NCBI GenBank assembly: GCA_030448025.1
Contig: JAUJNQ010000005.1
Location: forward strand, 224,841-262,127
DNA length: 37,287 bases
Direction: 5' to 3'
Source: Acidimicrobiales bacterium
GTDB taxonomy: Bacteria; Actinomycetota; Acidimicrobiia; Acidimicrobiales; GCA-2861595
Shown: piece after piece, positions 1-8,066 of the stretch
Position numbering within the stretch: position 1 is the first letter of the stretch
Layout: every line of letters begins with the position of its first letter
Position numbers and translations under genes: made by a program
The notes under the pieces: generated by a model
What the model was told of the DNA's origin: nothing
Database searches by the model: none
The model's input: only the letters and a program-made list of their open reading frames with translations

Positions 1-661
1 GGAGGGCGCCCTTGCGGTTCAGCTCGGCTCCGCACTGCCAACAGGTCCATCCGCCAGGGACCATGAAAACTAACAACATCCACTCTTTCAGATTGCGGGG
101 CCACCAAAAGGGGAAGAAGGGGATCTGAGCGTTGCACTGGGGGCAGGTCTGCGCCGGCCTGCCGGCGTTCATGAAGGCGCTCAGCAAGCCGCCGATGGTG
201 AAGCGCCGGCCGGCTGAGGGGTCAGGGGCCAGGGGTGACTCGTACACCGGCGGCTGTTGTTGCCAACTCGGTGGAGGAGGCGGCGGCGGCCAATGCGGAG
301 GACTAGAAGGCGGGGGCGGAGGTGTTCCGTAAGGAGGATTAGAAGAAGGAGGAGGGGGGGAGGCGCTATCGGTAACGACAGTTCCCCAGCCCGCTTCGCC
401 GCTGATGTCCTCCAACCATTCTTCTGAATCAGACCCGCTCTTTGCATCGCGTTGTCGAGCCAGTTGTGCGTCGACGTTGGCTCTCTCGGCTTCCGTCTTG
501 AGCTGTTCCCAGGCCGCAGAGATCCTCTTCATCCGCTCAGCATCAGGACTGGTGCCGCTATCAGGGTGATAGAGCTTGCTCATCGCCTTGAAGGCGGCAT
601 GCACAACCTCCCGTGGAGCGGCCTCTGCGACACCGAGAACCTCGTAGGGGCTCTCGTCCAT
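1..661 (-). CDS. J-domain protein with proline-rich linker and C-terminal zinc ribbon (partial)
   Basis: The reverse strand reads open from ATG at 661 to the window edge, about 220 codons, with the C-terminus missing. Residues 4-60 form a DnaJ-type J domain with the diagnostic HPD at 32-34, in the context LYHPDSG. This is the loop that stimulates the ATPase of DnaK-type Hsp70. The middle is a low-complexity stretch rich in Pro, Ser and Trp. The last visible part holds two CxxC pairs (CPQC and CWQC), about 30 residues apart with a hydrophobic stretch between them, which looks like a zinc ribbon. There is no Gly/Phe region or classical DnaJ zinc domain, so this is a class C co-chaperone rather than DnaJ itself. 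A purine-rich ribosome site precedes the start, and the upstream gene ends 18 bases away. The client is unknown; the ribbon probably selects it (inference). Confidence 0.85.
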   Translation of the reverse strand, partial: MDESPYEVLGVAEAAPREVVHAAFKAMSKLYHPDSGTSPDAERMKRISAAWEQLKTEAERANVDAQLARQRDAKSGSDSEEWLEDISGEAGWGTVVTDSASPPPPSSNPPYGTPPPPPSSPPHWPPPPPPPSWQQQPPVYESPLAPDPSAGRRFTIGGLLSAFMNAGRPAQTCPQCNAQIPFFPFWWPRNLKEWMLLVFMVPGGWTCWQCGAELNRKGAL

Positions 662-679
662 CCCCGCCTCGCTCAGTCG

Positions 680-1567
680 CTAATGCAACCCGGTCCGGGA
701 CCGAGCCACATCGCTGGCAGGAGATCTCACCGGGGCGACCCATGCGGCGACGTCCCAAGGCGCCGAGCGGAGCGCCCGGGCCTCTGGTGAGTCATTCCAG
801 AGCTCAGCTCCCTGGGCCACCCCCCGGTAGAGCACCGAACGCCGGGCGCAGGCGAAAGCTACCCACCTCTTGTTGAACAGGTAGCACAAGTACGTCTCCA
901 CGTATTGGCCGCCTTTTACCTCGGTCGTTGGTTCAAGGCCGCCGTCTTGAGGAGCTCTACCCGCCTTGATGAACGGATCCAAGAGAAACCGTTGAGTTTC
1001 GACAGGGAGGTTCCCAAATCCCTGTCTGGCACGGAGCGGCAGGTACCGTGACCCCCATGACTCTTGATCCGCTGCGGAGTCCGTTTCCTGATCATTGCCT
1101 CGCGTGGTCTCGCCCGCGCGGGCACCTCGCCGGTGGTAGTTGCGAACGCCCCGCGGATCGATGAGCATCGTCCAGCGGAGGTTGCGCCAACTGTTCGTCT
1201 GTCCGGCGCGGAAGTTCGAACAGCTGCCGGTCGCTACCGCGAGCCCCCTCATGCCGAACATCATGAGGCGGTACTCAGCTGAAGCGGCTGCCCCCGTTGG
1301 CCCAGATTGCCCGGACGGCGTTACGTCGCAGTACCAGTAGATGAGAGGACTACCAGACAATGGGTCCAGGATCGGCTCACCTGCTACTCGCTGACCCCAG
1401 TCTCGAGTTTCCGGCGAGAGCAGCCGCCAACTCTCCTCCATGGAATAGCTCCGCTCAACGTAGTCAATCTGCGCTGCGGCCACACCAGGCTGCCACTCAG
1501 CGCTGATTGCCCCAGTGCTACGTGGGACCAGTCCGCTGGAGTCGCTGCGGTCACGGGGATGGACCAT
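680..1567 (-). CDS. hypothetical protein, 295 aa
   Basis: I do not recognise this protein. The frame could also start at GTG 1576, but an AGGAGG lies 8 bases before ATG 1567 and abuts the GTG, so ATG 1567 is preferred. The product is mostly hydrophilic, with scattered aromatic patches (for example IYWYCDV and YVETYLCYLFNKRW), no clear signal peptide and no obvious transmembrane helix. Its codon use looks less GC-biased than the housekeeping genes further right, which would fit accessory DNA. It sits 18 bases upstream of the J-domain gene and is probably cotranscribed with it, so the two may act together. Being a real gene is supported by the ribosome site, the length and the tight spacing; the function is open. 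Confidence 0.6.
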   Translation of the reverse strand: MVHPRDRSDSSGLVPRSTGAISAEWQPGVAAAQIDYVERSYSMEESWRLLSPETRDWGQRVAGEPILDPLSGSPLIYWYCDVTPSGQSGPTGAAASAEYRLMMFGMRGLAVATGSCSNFRAGQTNSWRNLRWTMLIDPRGVRNYHRRGARAGETTRGNDQETDSAADQESWGSRYLPLRARQGFGNLPVETQRFLLDPFIKAGRAPQDGGLEPTTEVKGGQYVETYLCYLFNKRWVAFACARRSVLYRGVAQGAELWNDSPEARALRSAPWDVAAWVAPVRSPASDVARSRTGLH

Positions 1568-1580
1568 CCTCTTCACCTCC

Positions 1581-1820
1581 TCAATCTCCCTCCCAAGCTA
1601 CAAGGAGCCTGTCGATGGGTGCAGGGGGAGTGACGACGAAACAGGGGACAAGGCTGGACACCGCGGCAGTGAAACATTCCGGCGGCGTGGTGCCCGCCGA
1701 TAGGAACCCTCGAGCCAGTGCTACCAACTCCCGGCGGACGGATGCCTCGGGTCCTACCGCGGCCAGGTTGTCGATGAGCGCCAGGACGAACCGTACGAAG
1801 GGAACCTGAGCAGAGCAGCG
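1581..1820 (-). pseudogene. decayed ORF, C-terminal piece only
   Basis: A protein-like reverse-strand reading frame ends at TGA 1581-1583, 13 bases before ATG 1567 of the next gene, and its 3' end supplies that gene's AGGAGG. The translation alternates hydrophobic and charged residues as a folded protein would (FVRFVLALIDNLAAVG, then RRELVALARGFL). Upstream it runs into an in-frame TAG at 1821-1823 with no ATG or GTG between; the first usual start is TTG 1727, giving 48 codons. I read it as the tail of a broken gene, or a very short TTG-started gene. The rest of the interval up to 1911 shows nothing else I can support. Confidence 0.3.
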
Positions 1821-1911
1821 CTATAACACTGGATACGCAGTCCCGCCCGATGCCGAGGGGCGGTGGACCACGAGGATCATTTCCCCGGCACGGTTAGCCG
1901 CGCGCGGCCCT

Positions 1912-4900
1912 CTACCCGAAGACGGGCTGGACTGATGCCTCGGCCAGCAGGGCGTCGATGGCCTTGGCCGTGACCGGTCGCGAGAAGTAGAAGCCCTGAG
2001 CCGATTCGCATCCGAGCGTCTGCAGGATCTCTGCTTGCTCGGGTTCCTCGATGCCCTCGGCCACGGTGCCGAGGTCGAGGGACCGGGCCATGTCGATGAT
2101 GGCCCGGATCAGGTCGGTCTGCTGTGGACGCCGGCCCAGTGCCTGGATGAAGCTCCGGTCGATCTTGACCACGTCAACGGGGAAGCCCTGGAGATAGCCC
2201 AGCGAGGAGTACCCGGTCCCAAAGTCGTCCACGGCAAGGTTCACATCGAGGCCCTTGAGCTCTTCGAGTTGCCGGCAGGCGATGTCCACGTCGTCCATGA
2301 GGACGCTCTCGGTGATCTCCAGGGTGAGCGCCTGAGCCGGTATCCCGGAGTCCCGGAGGACACGCTCCACCTGAGTCGAGAACCCGGGGGCCTGCAGTTG
2401 GCGCACTGAGACGTTGACGCTCATGGCCATCTCCCGGAGGTGGTGCTCTTCCCTCCATCGCCGGAGCTGAGCGCAAGCTTCCTCGAGCACCCATTGGCCG
2501 AGGGGGACGATGAAGCCCGTCTCCTCGGCCAGGGGAATGAAGATGTCCGGTGAGACCAGCCCCTGGGTCGGGTGCTGCCAGCGGAGGAGCGCCTCCACGC
2601 CGGTGATCTCGCCCCTCGAGAGGCTGACGATGGGTTGGTAGAGGACGTGGAACTGGTCCTGCTCCAAGCCCTTCCCGAGCTCGCTCTTCAGCTCGAAGCG
2701 CTCGCGGACGACGGTGTGCATGCCCGCCTCGAACAGCTCGTGGCGGTTCTTGCCCTTGCTCTTGGCCTGGTACATGGCGACGTCGGCGTTGCGGAGCAGG
2801 ACATCGGCTTCGGTTGGCCCTCCCTGGTCGCGGGCCACGCCGATGCTGGCCGTGACCTCCCGTGCCAGGCCGCCGACGACGAGAGGAGTCCGTAAGGCGG
2901 CCTGGACCCTGGTGACGATCTCGAGCACGGTCTCCAGATCGGCCACGTCCTCCAGCAGCATGGCGAACTCGTCACCCCCGAGGCGGGCAGCGGTGTCTCC
3001 GGTGCGAAGCACCCCGGTGAGCCGCGACGCGACCTTCTTCAGCAACTCGTCTCCGGCGGCGTGTCCCAGGCTGTCGTTGACGGTCTTGAAGTCGTCAAGA
3101 TCGATGAAGAGGACCACCACACCTCCGACCTGCCCCGCCCGGCGGGACAGGGCATGGCCCACCCGGTCGGCGAACAGGGTCCGGTTGGCCAGACCGCTCA
3201 GCTCGTCGTGAAGCGCCTGGTGACGAAGCTGGCCCTCCAGCACGTGGCGTTCGGTGACGTCACGCCCGTTCAGGACGATGCCGCGCACGGCCGAGTCCTG
3301 GCGGAGGTCGCTCACCGTGAGGTCCACCATGTGCCACGACCCGTCGCGGTGGCGCACGCGCAGCTCCACGTCGTGTTGTGACGGCGTGTCACCGGTGAGG
3401 TTGCCGGCCCGGACGGCGTCGTCGGGATGAACGAGGTCGAACCACGACGTGGCCATCAGGTCTTCGGGGGCGTGGCCGAGGACGCGGGCCACCGACGGGC
3501 TCACGTAGGTCATGGTGAGCTCGTCGTCCAGAACGATCACCACGTCGCTGGCGTGCTGCACCAGGGAGCGGAAGCGGGCCTCGCTCTCCTCCATCCGCAC
3601 CCTGGCTTCCTTGCGATCGGTGATGTCCCGGGCATTCAGCACGATGCCCGCCACCCCGGGTTCCTCGAAGAGGTTGGCGGCGAGGATCTCGAACCAACGC
3701 CACTCACCGTTGCCGTGGCGGTACCGAGCCTCGATGGGCTCCTGGGCCCCCGGCTCGGAGCGGGCACGGCCAACCATGGCTCGGGCACGAGGGACGTCTT
3801 CGGCGTGCATACGGGCAAAGGGATCCGTCCCCGTCATCTCCGCCTCCGGCACTCCGAGCATCTGCATGGACGCCGGGCTCACGAAGTTGGTCGTGTCGTC
3901 CGAGCAGACCACCATGATCAGGGTGAAGGAGTTCTCCACGAGGGCCCGGAATCGCCTCTCCTGCCGGCGCTGGTGGACTTCCTCGGCGAGGGCCGCGCTC
4001 TCCAGCGCCATCGCCACCTGCTTGGCCAGGATCTCCACGCTGACGATGGCCTCCAGCTCGAGGGGGCGGTCGACGGTGATGAACACGCCGCCGCGCACCT
4101 CGCTCCTGGTGGACAACGGAACTATCACGACCCGTGCCTCACCGGCGACGGAGGACGCCGGAACGTCCAGGGGCTCGGCTCTGTCCAGCACGATCGTGCG
4201 CCCGCGGAGGAACTCGTCCCGGGCATCGGTGGGAAGTGCCGCCACCGAGACCCGTGTCCCCATCGCCGGTTCGGCCGCCGGCCCATCGGCCGCCACAACG
4301 GTGAGGGTCTCCGACGACCCGGAGGCGATGCTCACTCGAGTCGGATGACTCGGGCCGATCAGCGCCAGCAGAGCCACGAGCGCCCCCTGGTGGATCTGCT
4401 CGGTCGTGGTGGCCGTCACCAAGGCGCTCCCCGCCTCCCTCAGCACCTGCTCGCGCTGCGCCTTGCGCTCCTTGGCTCGCACCAGCCCGGCCAGTCGAGC
4501 GAGCACCAGGACCGTGAGCAGGACCGAGCCGCCGGCCATGACCGATACGTTGCTTCCCGCGCCACTGACCGCGTCGAAGACCAGGAGTCCCGGCACGAAG
4601 AGGACCGCAGCCACCAACATCGTCAGGCGGCGAGGGGTGAGCTGGATCTCCCGGTCCGCGGGCCGATCCATGAGACTGATCATCGAGGGATGCAGGACGC
4701 CGGTGGCGAAGAGGAGGTAGCCGAGGACCGACGACACGAGCGCCATGGTGTTCCGAGTCCCCGACGCCGTGCCCATGGTCGCCAAGACGTCGGCGACGAG
4801 GATGAAAGTCAACGACGCGGCGAGGAAGTAGTAGCTCTGGCTCCGCCTGCCGGAACCAACGGCCAGGCGACCGGCCACCGCGATCAGGACCAGGACGAGC

Positions 4901-5421
4901 ACCGAGTAGCCGCCGCTGAGAAGCTTCTCGGTGAGGGCCAGGCCTGGGTCCTTGGCGTAGGGCACGAGAACGTAGGCCCACACGAGCACGCCGACGCAAG
5001 TGGCGAGGATGAGAGAGTCGATCAGGTTGTCGCCCTCGATCGCGGCCGAGCGACGGCGCACCATGAGCACCTCGCCGGCGATGAGGCACACGTAGCCGAG
5101 GACGTAGAAGGCGTCAGCCGGAGACGGAAAGGGGTTTGGTTCCGAGGCCGCGGCGGAGTAGGCGGAATGGACCAGGTTGCCGAGGAGGAACAGCCCCGCC
5201 CCAGCCACCAACCAGTACCAGGCGCGGGAATGGGTCGGACGGCGCTTTTGCACCACCCACACCACAACGACCACGGACATGATGCCCACCGCTTGGGCGG
5301 CGAGCACCTGCGCGCCCGAAGGCAGCACGCACAACAGCGCGACACCCAGCCCGCCGACCGTGAGGAAGCGAATCCAGTTCGACTCCCTCATTAGGCGATA
5401 CTCGGCAAGTTGCAGAGCCAA
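1912..5421 (-). CDS. membrane-bound PAS-PAS-GGDEF-EAL protein (c-di-GMP turnover)
   Basis: This 1169-residue protein makes and/or breaks cyclic di-GMP at the membrane. Residues 1-310 are a run of hydrophobic helices (about nine or ten) forming an unassigned integral sensor. A GAF-like region (about 330-480) and two PAS domains (about 500-610 and 620-735) follow. The GGDEF domain has an intact GGDEF at about 814-818, with an RxxD inhibitory site (RTGD) five residues before it. The EAL domain has EALLRW at about 943 and keeps the other catalytic landmarks NVS, LEITES, DDFGTG, KIDRSF, AEGIE and QGFYFSRP. Both activities therefore look possible; which one dominates cannot be read from sequence. 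It is transcribed alone, divergent from the GNAT/decarboxylase pair. The start at 5421 is the first usable one; a Met at codon 11 is an alternative. Confidence 0.93.
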   Translation of the reverse strand: MALQLAEYRLMRESNWIRFLTVGGLGVALLCVLPSGAQVLAAQAVGIMSVVVVVWVVQKRRPTHSRAWYWLVAGAGLFLLGNLVHSAYSAAASEPNPFPSPADAFYVLGYVCLIAGEVLMVRRRSAAIEGDNLIDSLILATCVGVLVWAYVLVPYAKDPGLALTEKLLSGGYSVLVLVLIAVAGRLAVGSGRRSQSYYFLAASLTFILVADVLATMGTASGTRNTMALVSSVLGYLLFATGVLHPSMISLMDRPADREIQLTPRRLTMLVAAVLFVPGLLVFDAVSGAGSNVSVMAGGSVLLTVLVLARLAGLVRAKERKAQREQVLREAGSALVTATTTEQIHQGALVALLALIGPSHPTRVSIASGSSETLTVVAADGPAAEPAMGTRVSVAALPTDARDEFLRGRTIVLDRAEPLDVPASSVAGEARVVIVPLSTRSEVRGGVFITVDRPLELEAIVSVEILAKQVAMALESAALAEEVHQRRQERRFRALVENSFTLIMVVCSDDTTNFVSPASMQMLGVPEAEMTGTDPFARMHAEDVPRARAMVGRARSEPGAQEPIEARYRHGNGEWRWFEILAANLFEEPGVAGIVLNARDITDRKEARVRMEESEARFRSLVQHASDVVIVLDDELTMTYVSPSVARVLGHAPEDLMATSWFDLVHPDDAVRAGNLTGDTPSQHDVELRVRHRDGSWHMVDLTVSDLRQDSAVRGIVLNGRDVTERHVLEGQLRHQALHDELSGLANRTLFADRVGHALSRRAGQVGGVVVLFIDLDDFKTVNDSLGHAAGDELLKKVASRLTGVLRTGDTAARLGGDEFAMLLEDVADLETVLEIVTRVQAALRTPLVVGGLAREVTASIGVARDQGGPTEADVLLRNADVAMYQAKSKGKNRHELFEAGMHTVVRERFELKSELGKGLEQDQFHVLYQPIVSLSRGEITGVEALLRWQHPTQGLVSPDIFIPLAEETGFIVPLGQWVLEEACAQLRRWREEHHLREMAMSVNVSVRQLQAPGFSTQVERVLRDSGIPAQALTLEITESVLMDDVDIACRQLEELKGLDVNLAVDDFGTGYSSLGYLQGFPVDVVKIDRSFIQALGRRPQQTDLIRAIIDMARSLDLGTVAEGIEEPEQAEILQTLGCESAQGFYFSRPVTAKAIDALLAEASVQPVFG

Positions 5422-5505
5422 CTTGAGCGTATGTGCTGGTCAGAGCATATTTGCACGGTGCGCGTTGGGACCGTGGACGCTGAGTGGTCACCGGGGGTTG
5501 GCGCC

Positions 5506-5522
5506 GGGTTACGACCTAACCC
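5506..5522. promoter_or_regulatory. inverted repeat in divergent promoter region
   Basis: GGGTTA and TAACCC are separated by CGACC, a perfect 6-bp dyad. It lies 85 bases from the start of the GGDEF-EAL gene and about 147 bases before the GNAT gene, inside the only sizeable intergenic gap here (5422-5668). It could be an operator for either promoter. I cannot place -10/-35 boxes with confidence, and short dyads arise by chance in high-GC DNA. Confidence 0.3.
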
Positions 5523-5668
5523 ATAGTCGCTGCCATACATGCGATGAACACACAGCGTTCACTATCCATTCGCCTCTTTGGGGCCTAGGCTGCCGATGCT
5601 GGACGGCCCAGCAAGGCGATCGCCGTTCCGTCCTCCGAGCGCGAGCGCCCACCAGTGCGGGAGACCCG

Positions 5669-6253
5669 GTGACCACACTAAAACCCGTGGCCAAGCGCGA
5701 CAGGGCAGGCACGGTCGAGGCGTTGAGCAGTGTCGCCCCTCACCTGGCCGACGAGTTCCTCGCGATCTACCGGGGTGCTTTCTCGCCATTGGAACTTCTC
5801 TCGCCGGCGCGCCAGGTGCTGGCCGACGACGAGTTCCTCACGGCCATGCACGACGAGTCGGTGATCAAGTTCGTCGGGTGGGACAAGGAACACATGGCCT
5901 GTGCCATGGCCGTCATAGCCACTGATCTGTCGTCCGTGCCCTGGGTGAGCGTCCCCTACTTCGCAGCCCGCTACCCGGACCAACATGGGCGCCGGGCCAT
6001 CTACTACTTCCACGCCCTGCTCGTTCGCCCGGAGCTCCAGGGCGGTCCGTGGGCTCGGCTCATGCTCGAGGAGCTGACCAGAGCGATGGCCGCAATACGG
6101 GCAGTGGCGGCCTTCGACTGCTGCGGGCATACCGTGAGGAACGCCCGGCTGCCCGAGGTGATCGCCCGAGTCGCTGGCCGGCTCGTCCACCTCGAGCCCG
6201 AGGAGTTGGATCAACAGCACTACTTCGCTTACGGCATGAACGGGATGCGGTGA
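5669..6253 (+). CDS. GNAT-like N-acetyltransferase family protein
   Basis: GTG 5669 is preferred because GGGAG lies just upstream; the frame is open further left but without protein-like sequence. The 194-residue product resembles GCN5-related acetyltransferases: a hydrophobic strand (YYFHALLVRPEL) leads into QGGPWARLMLEELTRAM, which matches the acetyl-CoA pyrophosphate loop (Q/RxxGxG/A) and its following helix, though the loop is not canonical. A later segment with HTVRNARLPEV would be the C-terminal half. Its last four bases overlap the start of the arginine decarboxylase (GTGA, 6250-6253), so the two are translationally coupled. Acetylation of agmatine or a derived polyamine is a reasonable guess from context only. 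The fold call is moderate; the substrate is unknown. Confidence 0.6.
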   Translation: MTTLKPVAKRDRAGTVEALSSVAPHLADEFLAIYRGAFSPLELLSPARQVLADDEFLTAMHDESVIKFVGWDKEHMACAMAVIATDLSSVPWVSVPYFAARYPDQHGRRAIYYFHALLVRPELQGGPWARLMLEELTRAMAAIRAVAAFDCCGHTVRNARLPEVIARVAGRLVHLEPEELDQQHYFAYGMNGMR

Positions 6254-6834
6254 ACACCGTCGGTCGGGTCGCCACCGACGCACGCATGGTCCACCGCGGA
6301 CACCTGTCGGCGACCAGCCCGGTGCGCACGATCGAGGTGGCGAGCGGCGTGGGGTTCGGGCCCACCAAGCTGGCCGCGTTCGACGCTGCCCTGCAAAGCG
6401 CCGGGGTGGGGAACTTCAACGTCATCATCCTGAGCTCGGTGATCCCTCCCGGCACCACGGTGACGCCGGTCGACGTCGCCCTGACCCACCGTGACGCCGA
6501 GTGGGGCGACCGCCTCTACGTGGTGATGGCCCAGATGCGCGTCGACCGACCCGGACAGCAGGCGTGGGCCGGGGTGGGCTGGGCCCAGGAGCAGGAGTCC
6601 GGCAAGGGGCTCTTCGTGGAGCACCAAGGGCACAGTGGCGCCGAAGTCCGCCACGACCTCGAGGCCACGCTCACCTCCATCGCCGGATCTCGGGACGAGG
6701 TGTTCGGCTCTGGGGAGTACGCGGTGCAGGGCACGGTCTGCCGCGACGAGCCGGCCTGCGCCCTGGTGGTGGCCGTATACGGGTCGGCACCGTGGCCCAG
6801 ACCGGTGTCCGAGCCCGTGATCAGCCTTCCCTGA
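6250..6834 (+). CDS. pdaD: pyruvoyl-dependent arginine decarboxylase
   Basis: The enzyme converts L-arginine to agmatine and CO2 with a self-made pyruvoyl group instead of pyridoxal phosphate. The family signature is clear in 194 residues: GFGPTKLAAFDAALQSAG at about 35-52, NFNVIILSSVIPPG at 55-68, and GLFVEHQG in the second half. Ser62-Ser63 is the expected self-cleavage bond that yields the alpha and beta chains (Ser52-Ser53 in the Methanocaldococcus jannaschii enzyme), and the Glu in FVEHQG matches the conserved catalytic Glu of the archaeal protein. The GTG start overlaps the stop of the GNAT gene. A start at the internal ATG (codon 13) is possible and would still keep the whole domain. 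No agmatinase or agmatine deiminase gene is in the window. Confidence 0.88.
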   Translation: MNTVGRVATDARMVHRGHLSATSPVRTIEVASGVGFGPTKLAAFDAALQSAGVGNFNVIILSSVIPPGTTVTPVDVALTHRDAEWGDRLYVVMAQMRVDRPGQQAWAGVGWAQEQESGKGLFVEHQGHSGAEVRHDLEATLTSIAGSRDEVFGSGEYAVQGTVCRDEPACALVVAVYGSAPWPRPVSEPVISLP

Positions 6835-6918
6835 GCACCGCGCACCGGCGGTGCCGGCGGCCCACGGGCTAGCGTCCCCCCATGGCCTGAGGGAGAGGAG
6901 CCCGAGGGAGAGGAGCCT

Positions 6919-7314
6919 GTGCCCGCCGAAGAGGAGGTACGCCTGACGGTGCCGGCCACGCCGGAACTGCTCCGGCTGGCACGCGTCACCGCCTCGGGCG
7001 TCGCCAGCCGCCTGGGCTTCAGCTATGACGAGGTCGAGGACCTGCGCCTGGCGATCGACGAGCTGTGCTTCGCCGTCACCGGGGGCAAGCGCCAGGAGGG
7101 GCGGGTCCTCATGCGCTATGTGGTCCACGGTGATGCCAAGACCCTCGAGGTCCACGGGAAGGCATCCTTCGCGGCCCCAGGCGCCGAGCCCCTTCTCAGC
7201 GAACTGTCCGGGGCCGTGCTCGATGCCCTCGTCGACGAGCACGCGGTGTCCACGGACGACGCCCATGGGAGCCCTTCCTTCCGCCTGGTGAAGCGAAGGT
7301 CCGGCTCGCGATGA
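6919..7314 (+). CDS. RsbW/SpoIIAB-like anti-sigma factor with degenerate ATP site
   Basis: This 131-residue protein has the GHKL/HATPase_c fold of serine-kinase anti-sigma factors. Residues 1-50 match the family start, including the N-box helix EDLRLAIDELCFAV. The later ALVDEHAVSTD and FRLVKR resemble the end of RsbW proteins. The usual DxGxG of the G1 box and the glycine-rich lid are missing; the stretch LEVHGKASFAAPGAEP stands where they should be. It may bind its sigma factor without kinase activity (inference). The start codon is GTG, and two copies of GAGGGAGAGGAGC lie just upstream, the second acting as ribosome site. It overlaps the sigma gene by ATGA, the standard arrangement for an anti-sigma factor and its target. 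Confidence 0.75.
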   Translation: MPAEEEVRLTVPATPELLRLARVTASGVASRLGFSYDEVEDLRLAIDELCFAVTGGKRQEGRVLMRYVVHGDAKTLEVHGKASFAAPGAEPLLSELSGAVLDALVDEHAVSTDDAHGSPSFRLVKRRSGSR

Positions 7315-8066
7315 GCTTCGAGCCCGACCAGCGTGAGGAGCTGCGCCGCAAGTTCAACGAGTACGCCGGCGACCGTGACCCTGCTCTTCGATCCCAGCTG
7401 GTGGAGGGCCATCTCGGGCTGGCCGAGTACCTTGCCCGCCGGTTCAGCAACCGTGGCGAGCCCCTGGACGATCTGGTGCAGGTGGCGTCGCTCGGCCTCC
7501 TCAAGGCCGTCGACCGCTTCGAGCCCAGCCGGGGAGTTGAGTTCTCCACCTATGCCACCCACACCATCGTGGGCGAGCTCAAGCGCCACTTCCGAGACAA
7601 GGGCTGGGCGGTGCGAGCACCGCGGCGCATGCAGGAGCTGTACCTGCGCCTGGGCAAGGTGGTGAGCTCCCTCAGCCAGGAGCTGGGCCGCTCCCCCACC
7701 ATCCCGGAGCTGGCCGCTGAGGCCCAGGTCTCCGAGGAAGAGGTGCTCGAGGCGCTGGAAGCGGGCCAGGCCTACCGCTTCTCGTCGCTCGACGCCCCGG
7801 GCGGCGGGGACGACGAGGACGGGGACAGCCTCTCGGCGCACCTGGGCGGGGAGGATCCGCGGCTCCTCGAAGCCGAGCACCGCGCCGCGCTCTCTCCCCT
7901 GATCGAACGGCTCGCGCCCAGAGACCAGACCATCCTCCACCTTCGCTTCTTCGTCGGGATGACACAGTCGGAGATCGCCGACCAGCTCGGGATCAGCCAG
8001 ATGCACGTGTCCCGGCTTCTGGCCCGAAGCTTGAACCAGCTCCGAGCAGCGGCCAGCGAGTCATGA
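7311..8066 (+). CDS. sigF: SigF/SigB-type group 3 RNA polymerase sigma factor
   Basis: This 251-residue sigma-70 protein directs core polymerase to alternative, typically stress or stationary-phase promoters. Region 2 is intact: LDDLVQVASLGLLKAVDRF followed by FSTYATHTIVGELKRHFRD. Region 3 spans about 105-150, beginning with the turn WAVRAPRRMQELYL. Region 4 is the helix-turn-helix MTQSEIADQLGISQMHVSRLLAR near the C-terminus. These features match the Bacillus SigB/SigF and actinobacterial SigF group. An acidic Gly/Asp/Glu insert lies between regions 3 and 4. It overlaps the anti-sigma-like gene upstream and the lipid kinase downstream, each by ATGA. No RsbV-type anti-anti-sigma gene is nearby, so release from the anti-sigma factor must involve distant genes or another mechanism. 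Confidence 0.92.
   Translation: MSFEPDQREELRRKFNEYAGDRDPALRSQLVEGHLGLAEYLARRFSNRGEPLDDLVQVASLGLLKAVDRFEPSRGVEFSTYATHTIVGELKRHFRDKGWAVRAPRRMQELYLRLGKVVSSLSQELGRSPTIPELAAEAQVSEEEVLEALEAGQAYRFSSLDAPGGGDDEDGDSLSAHLGGEDPRLLEAEHRAALSPLIERLAPRDQTILHLRFFVGMTQSEIADQLGISQMHVSRLLARSLNQLRAAASES

Noticed and set aside
1821-1911. Terminator at the palindrome GCCGCGCGCGGC
   Set aside because: It is a short perfect palindrome with no loop or T-run, expected by chance in GC-rich DNA.
3427-5394. A 655-codon open frame on the plus strand
   Set aside because: It lies opposite the GGDEF-EAL gene and its translation is rich in His, Arg and Gly with no domain. High GC keeps such antisense frames open.
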